From contig CM075353.1 of assembly GCA_037693485.1 (NCBI GenBank), positions 56,042,501 through 56,106,500 on the forward strand: 64,000 nt of DNA. Reading direction: 5' to 3'. Shown piece after piece: positions 34,799 to 45,998 of the stretch (positions within the stretch are counted from its first letter, which is position 1; the number at the start of each line of letters is the position of its first letter). The position numbers and the translations under genes are program-made. The notes below the pieces were generated by a model. That model saw only the letters and a program-made list of their open reading frames with translations, had not been told where the DNA came from and ran no database searches. The stretch comes from Kitagawia praeruptora. Lineage: Eukaryota; Streptophyta; Magnoliopsida; Apiales; Apiaceae.

Positions 34799-37700
34799 AC
34801 CTCCTTCAAACTAACAGCTTCAGCCACCCTTGCATTTGTTCTTCCTCTGACTAAATTGCTTCGTGCATGCATGAACTAGCCCATACTATTTCTCATCACA
34901 CATCCAATGCCTACAAAATCAGAACCATTCCTGCAGGCAGCATCTATGTTTACTTTAATCCAACCATCTGGTGGCTTCTCCCATTTCTTGCTATACACCT
35001 GCGTACACCCTCGAACTGCAATACTGGTCTCTTTAGCTCGTCTCTAATCCGCCAAAAGATTCAGACCCAAAGCCTTCACACCCATCACAGTTGTGCTAAT
35101 TCTTTCCCAAACCCACTTCTTACATCTAAACCACAAACTCCAACAAAAAAGACCAACTAGCACACATTGGTTTTTATCGTTGTTCCCAAAAACTCTCTTT
35201 AATATATCTAGCGCTTCATCATTCTCCTCCGTATAAACCACGTTCAGCAGTCCCACAGCTTCCCAGACTTCTCTAACAAATTCACATTCAAACAAGACAT
35301 GCACAGCAGTTTCGACCTGAGTGTGACACCACGAACAGACCTCATCTATTTGAACCCATTTTTCTGCTAAGTTAGCTACTGTTGGGAGGACATTATGACA
35401 CACCCTCCAAAGAAAGTTCCTTATTTTTCCTGGCAAATGTAATCCCCAAATAGTCTTCCACAATCTTCTATCTTAACATTGAAATTCACCTCTAATTTTC
35501 CGGTAACAACTTCGTACAGTAAATTCTCCCTTCTCTTCTAATAACTAGAAGCAAGAATCTCTCCGACTCTGCATAGGTATTGGTATCAGGTGAATGAGTT
35601 GTCTGTCTCTCTCATTACAAATATCTTTCAAAACATCATTGTCCCATCGCTGCAGGCTTTCATCCAGAAGGTTATTCACTGTCACATTCGCCAACTCATC
35701 ATACATTACACTCGTGACATACCCATTTTCGGTACTGGGTAGCCAAGGTACTTGCCACACCCTTGTGTCTCTACCATCCCAAATTCGTCGACGGCACCCC
35801 TGCTTAATCAAATTCTGTGTCTCAAGAATACTCCTCCATATATAACTTGGATTCGAACCCATTGAAGCATTTAAAATTTTTGAATTGGGATAGTATTTAG
35901 CCTGCATTAACTTGGTCACCACAGGGTTAGCATTATTAACCAATCTCCATGCCTGTTTTGCAAGCATAGCTACATTAAAATCTCGAAGCTTTTTAAACCC
36001 CAATCCTCTCTCTACTTTAACTTCACATAACTTATCCCAAGCCATCCATCTAATACCCCTACTTGCACCTTTATTCCCCCACCAAAACGCATTCATTCTT
36101 CTTTTTATTTTTTCACAAATCTCCCCTGGAATCAACAGCAAATTCATCCAAAAATTCGGTATGGATTGTGCAACAGTTTTCAAGAGCACGGCTTTACCCG
36201 CCTTAGAAATAATCCAATTATCCCAGGCTTGCAATTTCTGCTCAACTCGTTCAAACAAAAAGTTAAACGCTGACACTTTTCTCCTCCCTATAATCATAGG
36301 CATTCCCAGATACTTGCCTGGGTGTTTAGCTTCCTTTACTCCCAACTTACTACACACCACCTTTCGAGTATTATCTGCTGTATTCGGAGAAAACGTGACC
36401 ACAGACTTGCTATAGTTAACCACCTGTCCCGATATAGTTTCATAACGATTTAAAATTTGTTTCATTACTTCTGCCTCTGCTTCAACCGCCCTAAAGAAAA
36501 AGTAACAATCGTCAGTAAACAAAAGATGGGATATTGTGGGAGCTCATTTAGCAATAGTACATCCACGTATCAAACCAACTTCTTCATTACGGCGCATCAT
36601 AGCACTCACTCCCTCTGCACATAATATGTATATATAAGGTGAGATAGGATCACCCTGATGCACCCCACGTTCAGGCACACCTTCTCCAAACTCCTCGCCA
36701 TTGTGAATAAATTCATATGTAACAGACTGAATAAAAGACATAAGTCGACTAACCCATATCTCGTGAAATCCAAACTTTATCATCATGTTTTGAATAAATC
36801 CCCATTCCAATTTGACATAAGCTTTAGATATATCGATCTTGAATCCTGCCCAGCCCCTGTTTCCTTGTGTCCTTCTCTTCATATAGTGATTTATTTCAAA
36901 AGCTATTAGTGCATTATCAGTCAACATCCTTCCCTCGATAAATGTACTTTGCTTATCTAAGATAATCGAGTTAAGACAGCCTTTAAGTATGTTTGTCAAA
37001 ACCTTAGACAAGATGCGGACAAGAACGCTACACAATGAAATCGGTCGAATGTCTGGCATTGTTTGTGGAACTTTTATTTTTGGAATTAAGCACACCAATG
37101 ATCGATTAATCCCAGCAGGCAGCTCTCCAGTTTCCATAAACTTCTTACAGAAATTCAGAACATCTAGTTCAACAACCTTCCAAAATGACTGGAAAAAAGC
37201 CGGATTTAATCCGTCTGATCCTGGTGCTTTATCTGGGTACATGGCAAAGACCGCTTCCTTTACCTCATCAATTGTGATATCAGATACCAGTCCCATATTC
37301 TCGCTCGCAGACACCTGGTTTATATTCTCTATATCAGACAAACGCCCATCATTTGATGTCGACTTGAACAATTGTGAAAAATATTCAGTGACCACTCCTT
37401 GAATTTCTTCACTCGTTTCACACCACTCTCCATTTTTGTTCTTAATTCGACTCAGCAGATTTGTTCTTCGCCTTGTGGATGCATACCTATGAAAGAACTT
37501 TGTATTTTGATCACCCTCTCGTAGCCAGAACTGTTTAGCGCGCTGTTTCCAATAAATTTCTTGTTTTTCCAGAAGATTCATATACTCCCAACGAACCTCA
37601 TTGCATCTTTGAATTCCATAAACATCTCGCCTCGATTTAAGCCTTCGCAACTATTCTCGACAAACCTTAATTTTCTGCTTATACTCATTGTTAATACCTC

Positions 37701-38564
37701 CCCCACTCATGTAACCTCATCCCGCAAAATCTAATTTTTTCCATTATATTCAAACCTGATGCACTCTCCCACCCATTCTTGACCACATTCTTACACTCCG
37801 TTTCTCGTAGCCACATGTTTTCAAATCAAAATCTTCGTTGCTTAGGCATATAAACTTTCTTATTGAGTTGTAAGAATAGCGGAAGATGGTCTGACGTAGC
37901 TACGTACTTCAAGCACCTTCACCTCTGCTGCTAGAAAAAGATTACACCAGTCTTGATTAGCTAACCCCCTATCCAAACGTTCCTGAACCCAATCATGTTT
38001 CCCCCTTGATTTCTCCCATGTAAACTTTTCCCCAACAAAACCCAAGTCCCTCAAGCTACAATCATTCATTACTTCAATAAAACCTGTTAACAGATTGTGA
38101 GGGTGTTCCCTACCTCCTCTCTTCTCATCTACATACATCATATCATTGAAATCTCCAATTATACACCACGGTAACAACGATCTAGTCGCTAAACTCCGTA
38201 ACAACTCCCATGATTCACGTCTCCTCGTACGTTCAAGGCAACCATAGAAGCTAGTGTATCTCCATTTACCCCTTTGATCATTTTCCACTTCAAAATCAAT
38301 ATAGTGGTTACTGCTACCTTTAATATTACATCCTCCCTCATTCTTCCAAAGCAGAGCCAGCCCACCACTATGCCCTTGAGCTTCAACACTCCAACAGTTT
38401 GCAAAATTCAAAACCCTACATAACTCGACTATTTTTTCTTTTTTAGCTAATGTTTCTGACAAAAAAAATAATATTTGGCTTTAATAATTGGGTAATTTCC
38501 TTAATAAAATGAACTGTTCGTGGTTTACCCATCCCACGACAATTCCACGCTAAAAGTCTCATTT

Positions 38565-41311
38565 TTAAAGGCGGGCCTGTGGCACATGTCCTGCCTCTAT
38601 CAAGTTTTTTGGCCCAGTCTGTTGTGTGCTCTCAATAAAGATATCCATTTCATTATTTTCCATAATTATCCCCATATCTATTCTCTTGCGTTTTGCATCC
38701 GTAACAACTGTCTCATTTTCAAAACTTTTCCCTCCTAACTCCAACCCACCGTGATTACCAGCTTTCACCCCCAAATCCCACGTTGTATAATGATAAGTGG
38801 ATTTTATATCCACTTGGATCGTTCCATGTCGGCTTAAATTGATTCACTTGGTCTCAAGTTTGTTGTATTTTTTATGTGTTTCCGTATATTGTGCAGGTTC
38901 GTGAATCATCGGCTAGGTTTTCTATTTTCCGTTGGTTTTGGTGTGGATTACGAGTTTGGAATGAATAGCAGAACCTTTTCCCTACAAGTATTTGAAGATC
39001 CTAAGTCAGAGGATTGAAGAACGAAAGTGGCAAAAGAATTGGAATAGAAAACGAAGGAGAAAGGAGCAAATTGTGTAAAATTCGGATTTTCTGGGTAGGT
39101 TGCGCAGTCTTCACTGTTTTGGCCATATTTGGAGTTCTACAAGTCCACTTCTGACGATCTTACAGCTCACGCGAAGACAACGAAATTTTCAACAACCTTG
39201 GGCAGAATTTCGCGCGCAAGCAGCGTGTGAGGCGCGCAGGCAGCGCGTAGAACAGACTGTTGGGCGCAGGAAGGGTGCGCCAATGCTGAAAAATTCTAGT
39301 TTTGCCCTTTTTCGAATTCTAGTTGAATTTTAGGCAGTTTCTTGCACCTAAATCGAATTCTAATTGTGTTATAGGGTATTTTCTTGCTGGGCAAGACTTC
39401 TAGGGCCTATTTAAACACATCCTACCATTGTAATTTGTATCATTACATATCATAACTTAGAATTGCAAGGGAGAAAAGCGGAGAAGGATTCAAGCTCGTG
39501 ACAAGCAATGGATCTAGATCTAGTTCATCTTTTGTATTCTTTTCTTAGGCGCTACTTTAGATTATAGATTTGTTTTTCTCAACTCTTTAGTTTAATATTA
39601 TTGCTTCTTTCATTCAATCTTTGTTTTATATCATGTTTTCATCAAATCCCATGGTGACGAACGGTTCGATTATGAACTAATCGTTGTCATGGAATTCTAA
39701 CGGATTTATTTATGGAGTTTTAGTATCTTGATGCTTTAAAGATCTGTGTGTGATGTATATCTGATATCCTCGTATGGTTATGCTTAATTGATTAGATGCG
39801 TAGCTAACATCTAAATTTGTTAATCTCTTGTGAAGTGAAAGTGGATCTTGAGATTTAGAACTTGCCATGCTAGCATAGGTTCATGATTGTTTATCAATAC
39901 GATTCGTAGTGTGAGATGAAAATACTTATACTGCCCTGTGTGATCTTTATGGATAACTTGCTCTTCAACCATTATGTTTTCAAATTCTATAGACATATAG
40001 GGTCTAAGCATAATTGGTGTCTATTCATCTTCTATCTCTTTTATGGATTTATGGATAGTTTGGTATACGTATGCTGACAGTTAGCGTGTACTTGTTTCGT
40101 GTTATCCGATCAGATATCATAACCATTGCATATAGTGATTAAATGCGTCAGATCTAAGCGAAGTATTTAATGAAGTTAGGATCCCATGTTTATTCTCATA
40201 TAAGTAAATCAGTTTAAATCTCATTAGTTAATTAATTCTTAATTTTGTTAATTTGCATCTTAGTTTAATTTAGATAATCAAAAAACCCTTAATTGTTATT
40301 TGTCTTAGCATTGAATAAAAACCATACATTGTTGCATAGGTGCATTAACTGAATTGAAACTTAAACCAGATCTCTGTGGGAACGAACTCAACTTAATTCT
40401 ATATTACTTGTGACCACATACGCTTGCGTAATTTTGTGTTAACATATAACAAATTCTCCCATTGTCTCCATTAATTTCGCTCACATTCTCATCTGTTTCC
40501 ATAAATCTCGCCACCATTCCTACTTCTCCCTGTGTGGTGGTCGACGATGAATTTTGACCACCTTGCGACGACCATGAACTGCCTTCTGTGACTCCATTTC
40601 TCAGCCACTTTGCTCCTATGTTCTGAATCTTAACATTCTTCGTAGGTGCTCGAAGCCATACCCCATATGCTCTCTCGACTGTCTTATCAGGATTAGCATA
40701 TACAACTTCACAATCTTTATCTGAGTGTCCTAGTAAACCACAAACAAAACAGAAGGTGCTGAGTCTTTCGTACTTAAAGTTTATCCATGTCCATGCCCCA
40801 CCTTCCCTTTTAATTCTCATTCTCCTTTTCAATGGCTTATCAATCTCCATCATAACTCTGATCCTCATATACATTTTCCAAGCGCTAGACATACTCAATG
40901 GATCTATTTTGACAAATTTTCCCACAAAATTACCTATACTCTGTAAAGTTGTACCAAACGTGGGTCTTCATTATCTTCCAGTTTATGCATCACCAACAAG
41001 CTCTGTTCAAACGTCCAAGGACCCCCCTCTAAGACCTTTTGCAGATCAAGTATATGAAAGAACACAAAAGAATACCTGCCTTCCCCCAAATCCTGTATTT
41101 CAATCCCTTCTTTTGGCCTCCACAGAGAAGCCATTACATTTTGCACAACATTAAAATTAATGTTCCTCTCCGTAAGAAACTTACCTATTAACACAAACGT
41201 TTTCCTACTTGGTCTTATTTCTTCATCACCTACTATTACCCCACCCCCTTCTTCACCTTCCAGTGTCAACCGTGCATACATATCATCTAGATCCATTGAT
41301 GATGAACCCAT
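38565..41311 (-). pseudogene. L1 ORF1 (DUF4283 / zinc-knuckle nucleic-acid-binding protein)
   Basis: ATG at 41311 (M-G-S-S-S-M-D-L-D-D-M-Y-A-R-L). DUF4283-like region with G-R-Y-S-F-V-F-F and G-G-P-W-T-F-E follows, then a CCHC knuckle C-F-V-C-G-L-L-G-H-S-D-K-D-C near 40730. A break lies near 40930. A solo LTR (38791-40444) splits the C-terminal part, which resumes at 38790 and stops at 38565. It would coat LINE RNA. Confidence 0.8.
38791..40444 (+). mobile_element. Solo LTR, copy 2
   Basis: 1654 bp with exact TSD TATAA (38786-38790 and 40445-40449). Starts TGATAAGTGGATTTTATATC and ends TTTTGTGTTAACA. Same family as 27666-29160 but inverted relative to it. It splits L1 ORF1. It has its own GCGCGC-rich patch (39100-39280). 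Confidence 0.92.
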
Positions 41312-41410
41312 AGTTGCAGGCAAATGATATAATAATAATAACTCACATGTAAAATATCAAAAAAAAACTTGTTATTAGAACAAGACAAAACTTGCATATA
41401 TGCAAGACAA

Positions 41411-41971
41411 GACTAAATTGCAATTTGCAACCCATTGGTTCGGATTAATGTCAGTTTGGTACTCATAGTTTGCATAATTGCACTTTGCATCTCTAAGAAT
41501 GTTTGGGCACTGCAAATTGCATCCCTTTCGTGTATTTTTACCAAAAACCCAGGGATAATTTGGTAAATTCAGAATACTTAATTACATTTTGATCCCTAAA
41601 ATATGAAATGTTCCATACATGAACCCTTGAACAAAAAGTTTCGAATTTTCATAAATTTTTTCGATTTTTTTTCGAATTTTCCCATGCATCGTTTGGAAAA
41701 ATTCGAAAAAATTTAGGAAAAATTCAAAAAATTTTATGAAAATTCGAAACTTTTTGTTCAAGGGTTCATGTATGCAACATTTCATACTTTAGGGATCAAA
41801 ATGTAATTGAGTATTTTGAATTTACCAAATTATCAGGGGCAATTTGGTAAAAATACACGAAAAGCGTGCAATTTATAGGGCCCAAACATTCTTAGGGATG
41901 CGAACTGCAATTATGTAAACTATGAGTACCAAACTGACTTTGGTCCGAACGTTGCAAATTGCAATTTAGTC
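41411..41971. mobile_element. Mutator-type long-hairpin MITE
   Basis: An exact 9-bp TSD GCAAGACAA (41402-41410 and 41972-41980) brackets 561 bp. The two halves are inverted repeats of each other over about 270 bp per arm (ends GACTAAATTGCAATTTGCAA). The centre is near 41690. Non-coding. Confidence 0.93.
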
Positions 41972-41980
41972 GCAAGACAA

Positions 41981-42205
41981 TATTTTTCTTAATTGTACAG
42001 CAGTTCTTTGCAAAACGTAAACGTTACGTGTCCAGGGTTTTGGTTAATATTCTTACTGTTATTTTTGCTAGATGTATGAGAGTTTGTAATTTGTTCGTTA
42101 TCAGTATGTAAACTCATTTCACTCATATCTTCAATATGTAATGTAACTCTTTCATCTTTTATATACATACATATTCTATATCTATCTATATTTACAATTC
42201 TGTCA
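41981..42205 (+). other. Probable remainder of the copia LTR
   Basis: Follows the MITE TSD. Pyrimidine-rich, with TATACATACATATTCTATAT near the end as in LTR 3' regions. Ownership is inferred from position only. Confidence 0.3.
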
Positions 42206-42425
42206 AGGGTTTATTAAAAATGGGTTTCAAGTGCCTGAGGATGACCTCAGGAGAGTATCCTGAGGTTAAAACAATTACAATACAAATGAGAGGGTATTTA
42301 TGTAAATTACTGGGGGGAAAATTATAATTACAAAAATGCCCCTGCGGGGCCCTTACTTTACAAGTAGAAGTATGTTATAATCTTAGGAGAGGACCCTGAG
42401 AACAACCTCATACCCATTTTTCTCA
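42206..42425. mobile_element. MITE-like element with imperfect inverted ends
   Basis: AAAAATGGGTTTCAAG at the left and CATACCCATTTTTCTC at the right are imperfect inverted repeats. ATTAAAAA flanks both sides. CCTGAGG/CCTCAGG words recur inside. Superfamily unknown. Confidence 0.45.
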
Positions 42426-42780
42426 TTAAAAATATGTTAGAGTTTCCGTGTATTTGGAGAAAACTTGCGAATCAAATTTTCAGAAAAAGTAGAATGTAGT
42501 TATTTTTGTTCTCACATTGTTAAGGGAAAATTTATGTATGGTATTTAATCAAAATATTAAGTTAACAAAACAGACATACAAATTTTGGGCACATACCATA
42601 AAAATGATACATGACAGAACGCTAAACTAGATCCCACCAACCAGTAGTTACATGACAAAGACAGTTATTGTAGGTGCTTCTTTTCACCCAAAATATAAAT
42701 AATTATGCAAGCTTCAAACACAAGACAATTCATCCATATAATTATAACAAACAAGAAGAAAAAGTAGTGTCAAACAATTT
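42426..42780. other. Unassigned AT-rich stretch
   Basis: I see no gene, repeat boundary or RNA structure here. Confidence 0.5.
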
Positions 42781-42811
42781 GGCCGTTTGGGAAATCTTAA
42801 AATAAGTTACT

Positions 42812-43292
42812 TGTTACGCCAGATTTTTGGCATGTCTAATTATCTCCCAAATTTCCTAATATTTACTAATTATTAATTCAGGTTAATAATTATAACTTAA
42901 TCTCTAAGTTTTATCCTCTCCCTGAAACGAGTAAAGAATCAATCTCAATCAATGAATAACGGAAAATATCTCCAAACGATATTCTTCAAATCAGGAAGAT
43001 ATCACAACGATAAGATTAAATCAGATAAAATCAGTAATTACCCAGATTAACGAAGTTTATCCCTAAAGTCTCTAAGGGATAGACACAAATCAATTTTACA
43101 GAACTGCGTTGGCTTGATCCTTATAAATATAAGGTACGCAGGCATCTTGAGAAAGGATCCGAGACACGAGACAAATCGAGACACCTCTCAAGTCCATCCC
43201 CAAACATCCAAAATCCCAAAATCCCCTATTTTCATGGTTTCGTTATTCCAGCAACCTCCGAAATTTGTTATCACCAAATTCCTCCGTTAACA
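42812..43292 (+). repeat. LARD 5' LTR
   Basis: 481 bp, TGTTACGCCAG...CCTCCGTTAACA. Confidence 0.95.
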
Positions 43293-43974
43293 ATTGGCGC
43301 TAGAAGGAGGGGATATATTTTTTTATTGTGGAGGACAATCAATTCATGCATGGGGGGTTATTATGAATATGGGGCTATTTTAATGGAGGAGCAGAACGGT
43401 GGAGGTGGTGGCTTTTTATTTTAAATTTTTTATTATTATTAACGATTGATCGGGAAACAACAACAAGCTCATCGAAAAAAGAATGAAGCAGAACCATGTT
43501 TGGAGCGTACATGAAATTTGTGGCCATTAAACCACCAAAAGAAGAAAAGAAGACAAGTGTGTATAGCTACGCAGGAAGTCTACACGCGCATGTAAAAAAA
43601 AAATATGTCCGATGTGGCCAGGGAAGATTAAGACAACACAGGAGCAAAGCACTGCCGCGCCCCAAGCAATTATAACGGAGCTCGGAAAATTTTGAATTCG
43701 CAGGAAACAAAAATCAAGATAAGTTTTCTACTCAGTTTAAATTTAATTTTATGCAATTATATAAAATATTTACATCATTAATATTTATATTTTTATTACT
43801 AAAATATTTGTGAGATATAAATTATTTTTGATTAAATATTTTATGCATGCTTAAACTAACATGTTATTATGCATGAATTATGTCTTAATTTTTTTTATTA
43901 TTTTGCATATATTATTACATCATATATATATGTCAGAAAATTAATTTCAAATTTGTGGATTGAATTTGTCAAAA

Positions 43975-45230
43975 AAGAAGACCCTTCGTATATTATTTTT
44001 GAAGACCCTCTTTTTTAGGGGTAATATTTTGGAACGCTCTTATTCGAAGAGTTTATTATTTTGGAAGGCCCTATTTTGTAAGGGTAATATTTTGGAAGGC
44101 TCTTATTCGAAGAGTTTATTATTTTAGAAGATCCTCCTTTGTAAGGTTAATATTTTGGAAGGCCCTCCTTTGTAGGGGTAATATTTTGGAAGAATCTTAT
44201 TCGAAGAGTTTATTATTTTAGAAGGCCCTCCTTTTTGGTATAATATTTTGGAAGACTCTTAATTGAAGATTTTATTATTTTAGAAGGCCCTATTGTGTGA
44301 GTAATATTTTGGAAGGTCCTCCTTTGTGGGAGTAATATTTTGGAAGACCATCTTTTCTAGGGATAAATTTTGAAGGGCTCTTATTCAAAGAGTTTATTAT
44401 TTTAGAAGGTACTCATTTGTATGGGTAATATTTTGAAAGCCTCTTATTCGAAGAGTTGATTATTTTTGAAGACCCTTTGTGATGAGGATATTTTTTATAT
44501 TTTTAGAAGACCTTGTGTGTTGCTGATATTTTTTAGAAGACACTTTGTGTGTTGCTGATATTTTTTAGAAGACCCTTCAAGTATTGCTGATATTTTTTGG
44601 AAGAATCTTGAGATATTGATATTGCTTTGGGAAGATAACCTCCTCTAAGAAGGGTCTCCCTTATTTTTTGTGTTAGACGACCTCCTCTAAGGAGGGTCTT
44701 CGTAATTTATATAAAAAAAAATGATCTCCTTTGAGGAGAGTTAATGGAATAAGCTTCGGGAAATCCACCTCCTGTGAGGAGGGATATTTCTGGAATGGGG
44801 AACGACCTCCTTTGAGGAGGGTATCCCAAATTACCAAAGTCCTTGCAAAAACCGTACTTCCGGCGGGGATGTCCGTAATTCCGGCGCCTCATCAAGGCAC
44901 GAACTTCGGGAAGTCCACCTCCTGTGAGGATGGATATTTCTGGAATGGGGAACGACCTCCTTTGAGGAGGGTATCCCAAATTACCAAAGTCCTTGCAAAA
45001 ACCGTACTTCCGGGGGGGATGTACGTACTTCCGGCGCCTCATCAAGGCACGAACTTCGGGAAGTCCACCTCCTGTGAGGAGGGATATTTCTGAAGCATTT
45101 ATGGAAATTCTGGTGGATATGACCTTCTTTGAGGAGGATATTTTCCGGAATACGTTATGGAAACTCTAGAATACGACCTTCTTTGAGGAGGGTATTTCTC
45201 GGAGTACTTAATGGATGATATTTCTTTGAA
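43975..45230. repeat. Short-hairpin repeat array in the LARD interior
   Basis: Two zones. 43975-44640 repeats TATTTTGGAAGGCTCTTATT-type units in which CTCTTATTCGAAGAG is self-complementary. 44640-45230 repeats CCTCCTTTGAGGAGG-type stems. Within the second zone a 150-bp unit is tandem (starts at 44754, 44904, 45054). Because 150 is divisible by three, frames stay open on both strands without being genes. Confidence 0.88.
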
Positions 45231-45517
45231 TATTTGCTTTTCAGGGTATTGCTCGGAAAGCTTTACACGATTATGCGAATAGTGCTTGGATGGCTCTCCA
45301 AGATAAATTCTCTCACACCTACAAAACTTATTATTTACATATTGCATATTGTCTTATTTACATCTACACCCATATTACAAGCACTTTGGTGCTTCATATT
45401 TTTTACTAATCTTCCTCTCCTAGCTGTTTCAGTGACTCAGGAAATTTGGAAGATCGAAGCATGCTTAGTTCTCCACTGCAGTAAGCTACACTGAAGAACT
45501 GGGGGGGGGGGGGTAGT

Positions 45518-45998
45518 TGTTATGCCAGATTTTTGGCATGTCTAATTATCTCCCAAATTTCCTAATATTTACTAATTATTAATTCAGATTAATAATTATA
45601 ACTTAATCTCTAAGTTTTATCCTCTCCCTGAAACGAGTAAAGAATCAATCTCAATCAATGAATAACGGAAAATATCTCCAAACGATATTCTTCAAATCAG
45701 GAAGATATCATAACGATAAGATTAAATCAGATAAAATCAGTAATTACCCAGATTAACGAAGTTTATCCCTAAAGTCTCTAAGAGATAGACACAAATCAAT
45801 TTCACAGAACTGCGTTGGCTTGATCCTTATAAATATAAGGTACGCAGGCATCTTGAGAAAGGATCCGAGACACGAGACAAATCGAGACACCTCTCAAGTC
45901 CAGCCCCAAACATCCAAAATCCCAAAATCCCCTATTTTCATGGTTTCGTTATTCCAGCAACCTCCGAAATTTGTTATCACCAAATTCCTCCGTTAACA
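45518..45998 (+). repeat. LARD 3' LTR
   Basis: 481 bp, TGTTATGCCAG...CCTCCGTTAACA, preceded by a G-rich polypurine tract of about 13 G. Confidence 0.95.

Larger units (their letters stand above)
29880..38562 (-). pseudogene. L1 ORF2: endonuclease, reverse transcriptase, RNase H
   Basis: Begins M-R-L-L-A-W-N-C-R-G-M-G, the usual start of plant L1 ORF2, two bases after ORF1 stops. The endonuclease region (38462-37860) shows G-D-F-N-D-M and L-D-R-G-L. The RT region (37650-35545) shows P-I-S-L-C and F-T-D-D-C-Y in place of the usual F-A-D-D. zf-RVT lies at 35463-35044. RNase H spans 35040-34799 and resumes at 30114-29880 with F-E-S-D-A-K. Lesions: frameshift in a T run near 38462, TGA near 36544 and others between domains. 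Inactive. Confidence 0.85.
29851..41330 (-). mobile_element. L1-type LINE, broken by two LTR insertions
   Basis: Minus-strand order: ORF1 (41311 to 38565), ORF2 with endonuclease, RT, zinc-binding zf-RVT and RNase H (38562 to about 29880), then an A-rich tail seen as T-rich plus sequence at 29851-29868. Insertions at 38791-40444 and 30115-34798 interrupt it; without them it is about 5.1 kb. A TSD was not found. Confidence 0.85.
42812..45998 (+). mobile_element. Complete non-autonomous LTR element (LARD)
   Basis: Two 481-bp LTRs (42812-43292 and 45518-45998) differ at about six positions by eye. Exact TSD TTACT (42807-42811 and 45999-46003). Primer-binding site TTGGCGCTAGAAGGAGGGG follows the 5' LTR and polypurine tract GGGGGGTAGT precedes the 3' LTR. 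The 2.2-kb interior encodes no gag or pol and is mostly repeats, so it must be mobilised in trans. Its cis signals match the gypsy element at 52119-61509. Confidence 0.95.

Noticed and set aside
29851..41330. Target-site duplication for the L1 LINE
   Set aside because: CTAGTTAG beside the tail has no clear match after the ORF1 5' end near 41330-41400, so no TSD is claimed.
44707..45093. Overlapping 112- and 120-codon frames on opposite strands
   Set aside because: Both are by-products of a 150-bp tandem repeat whose length is divisible by three. No start context or homology.
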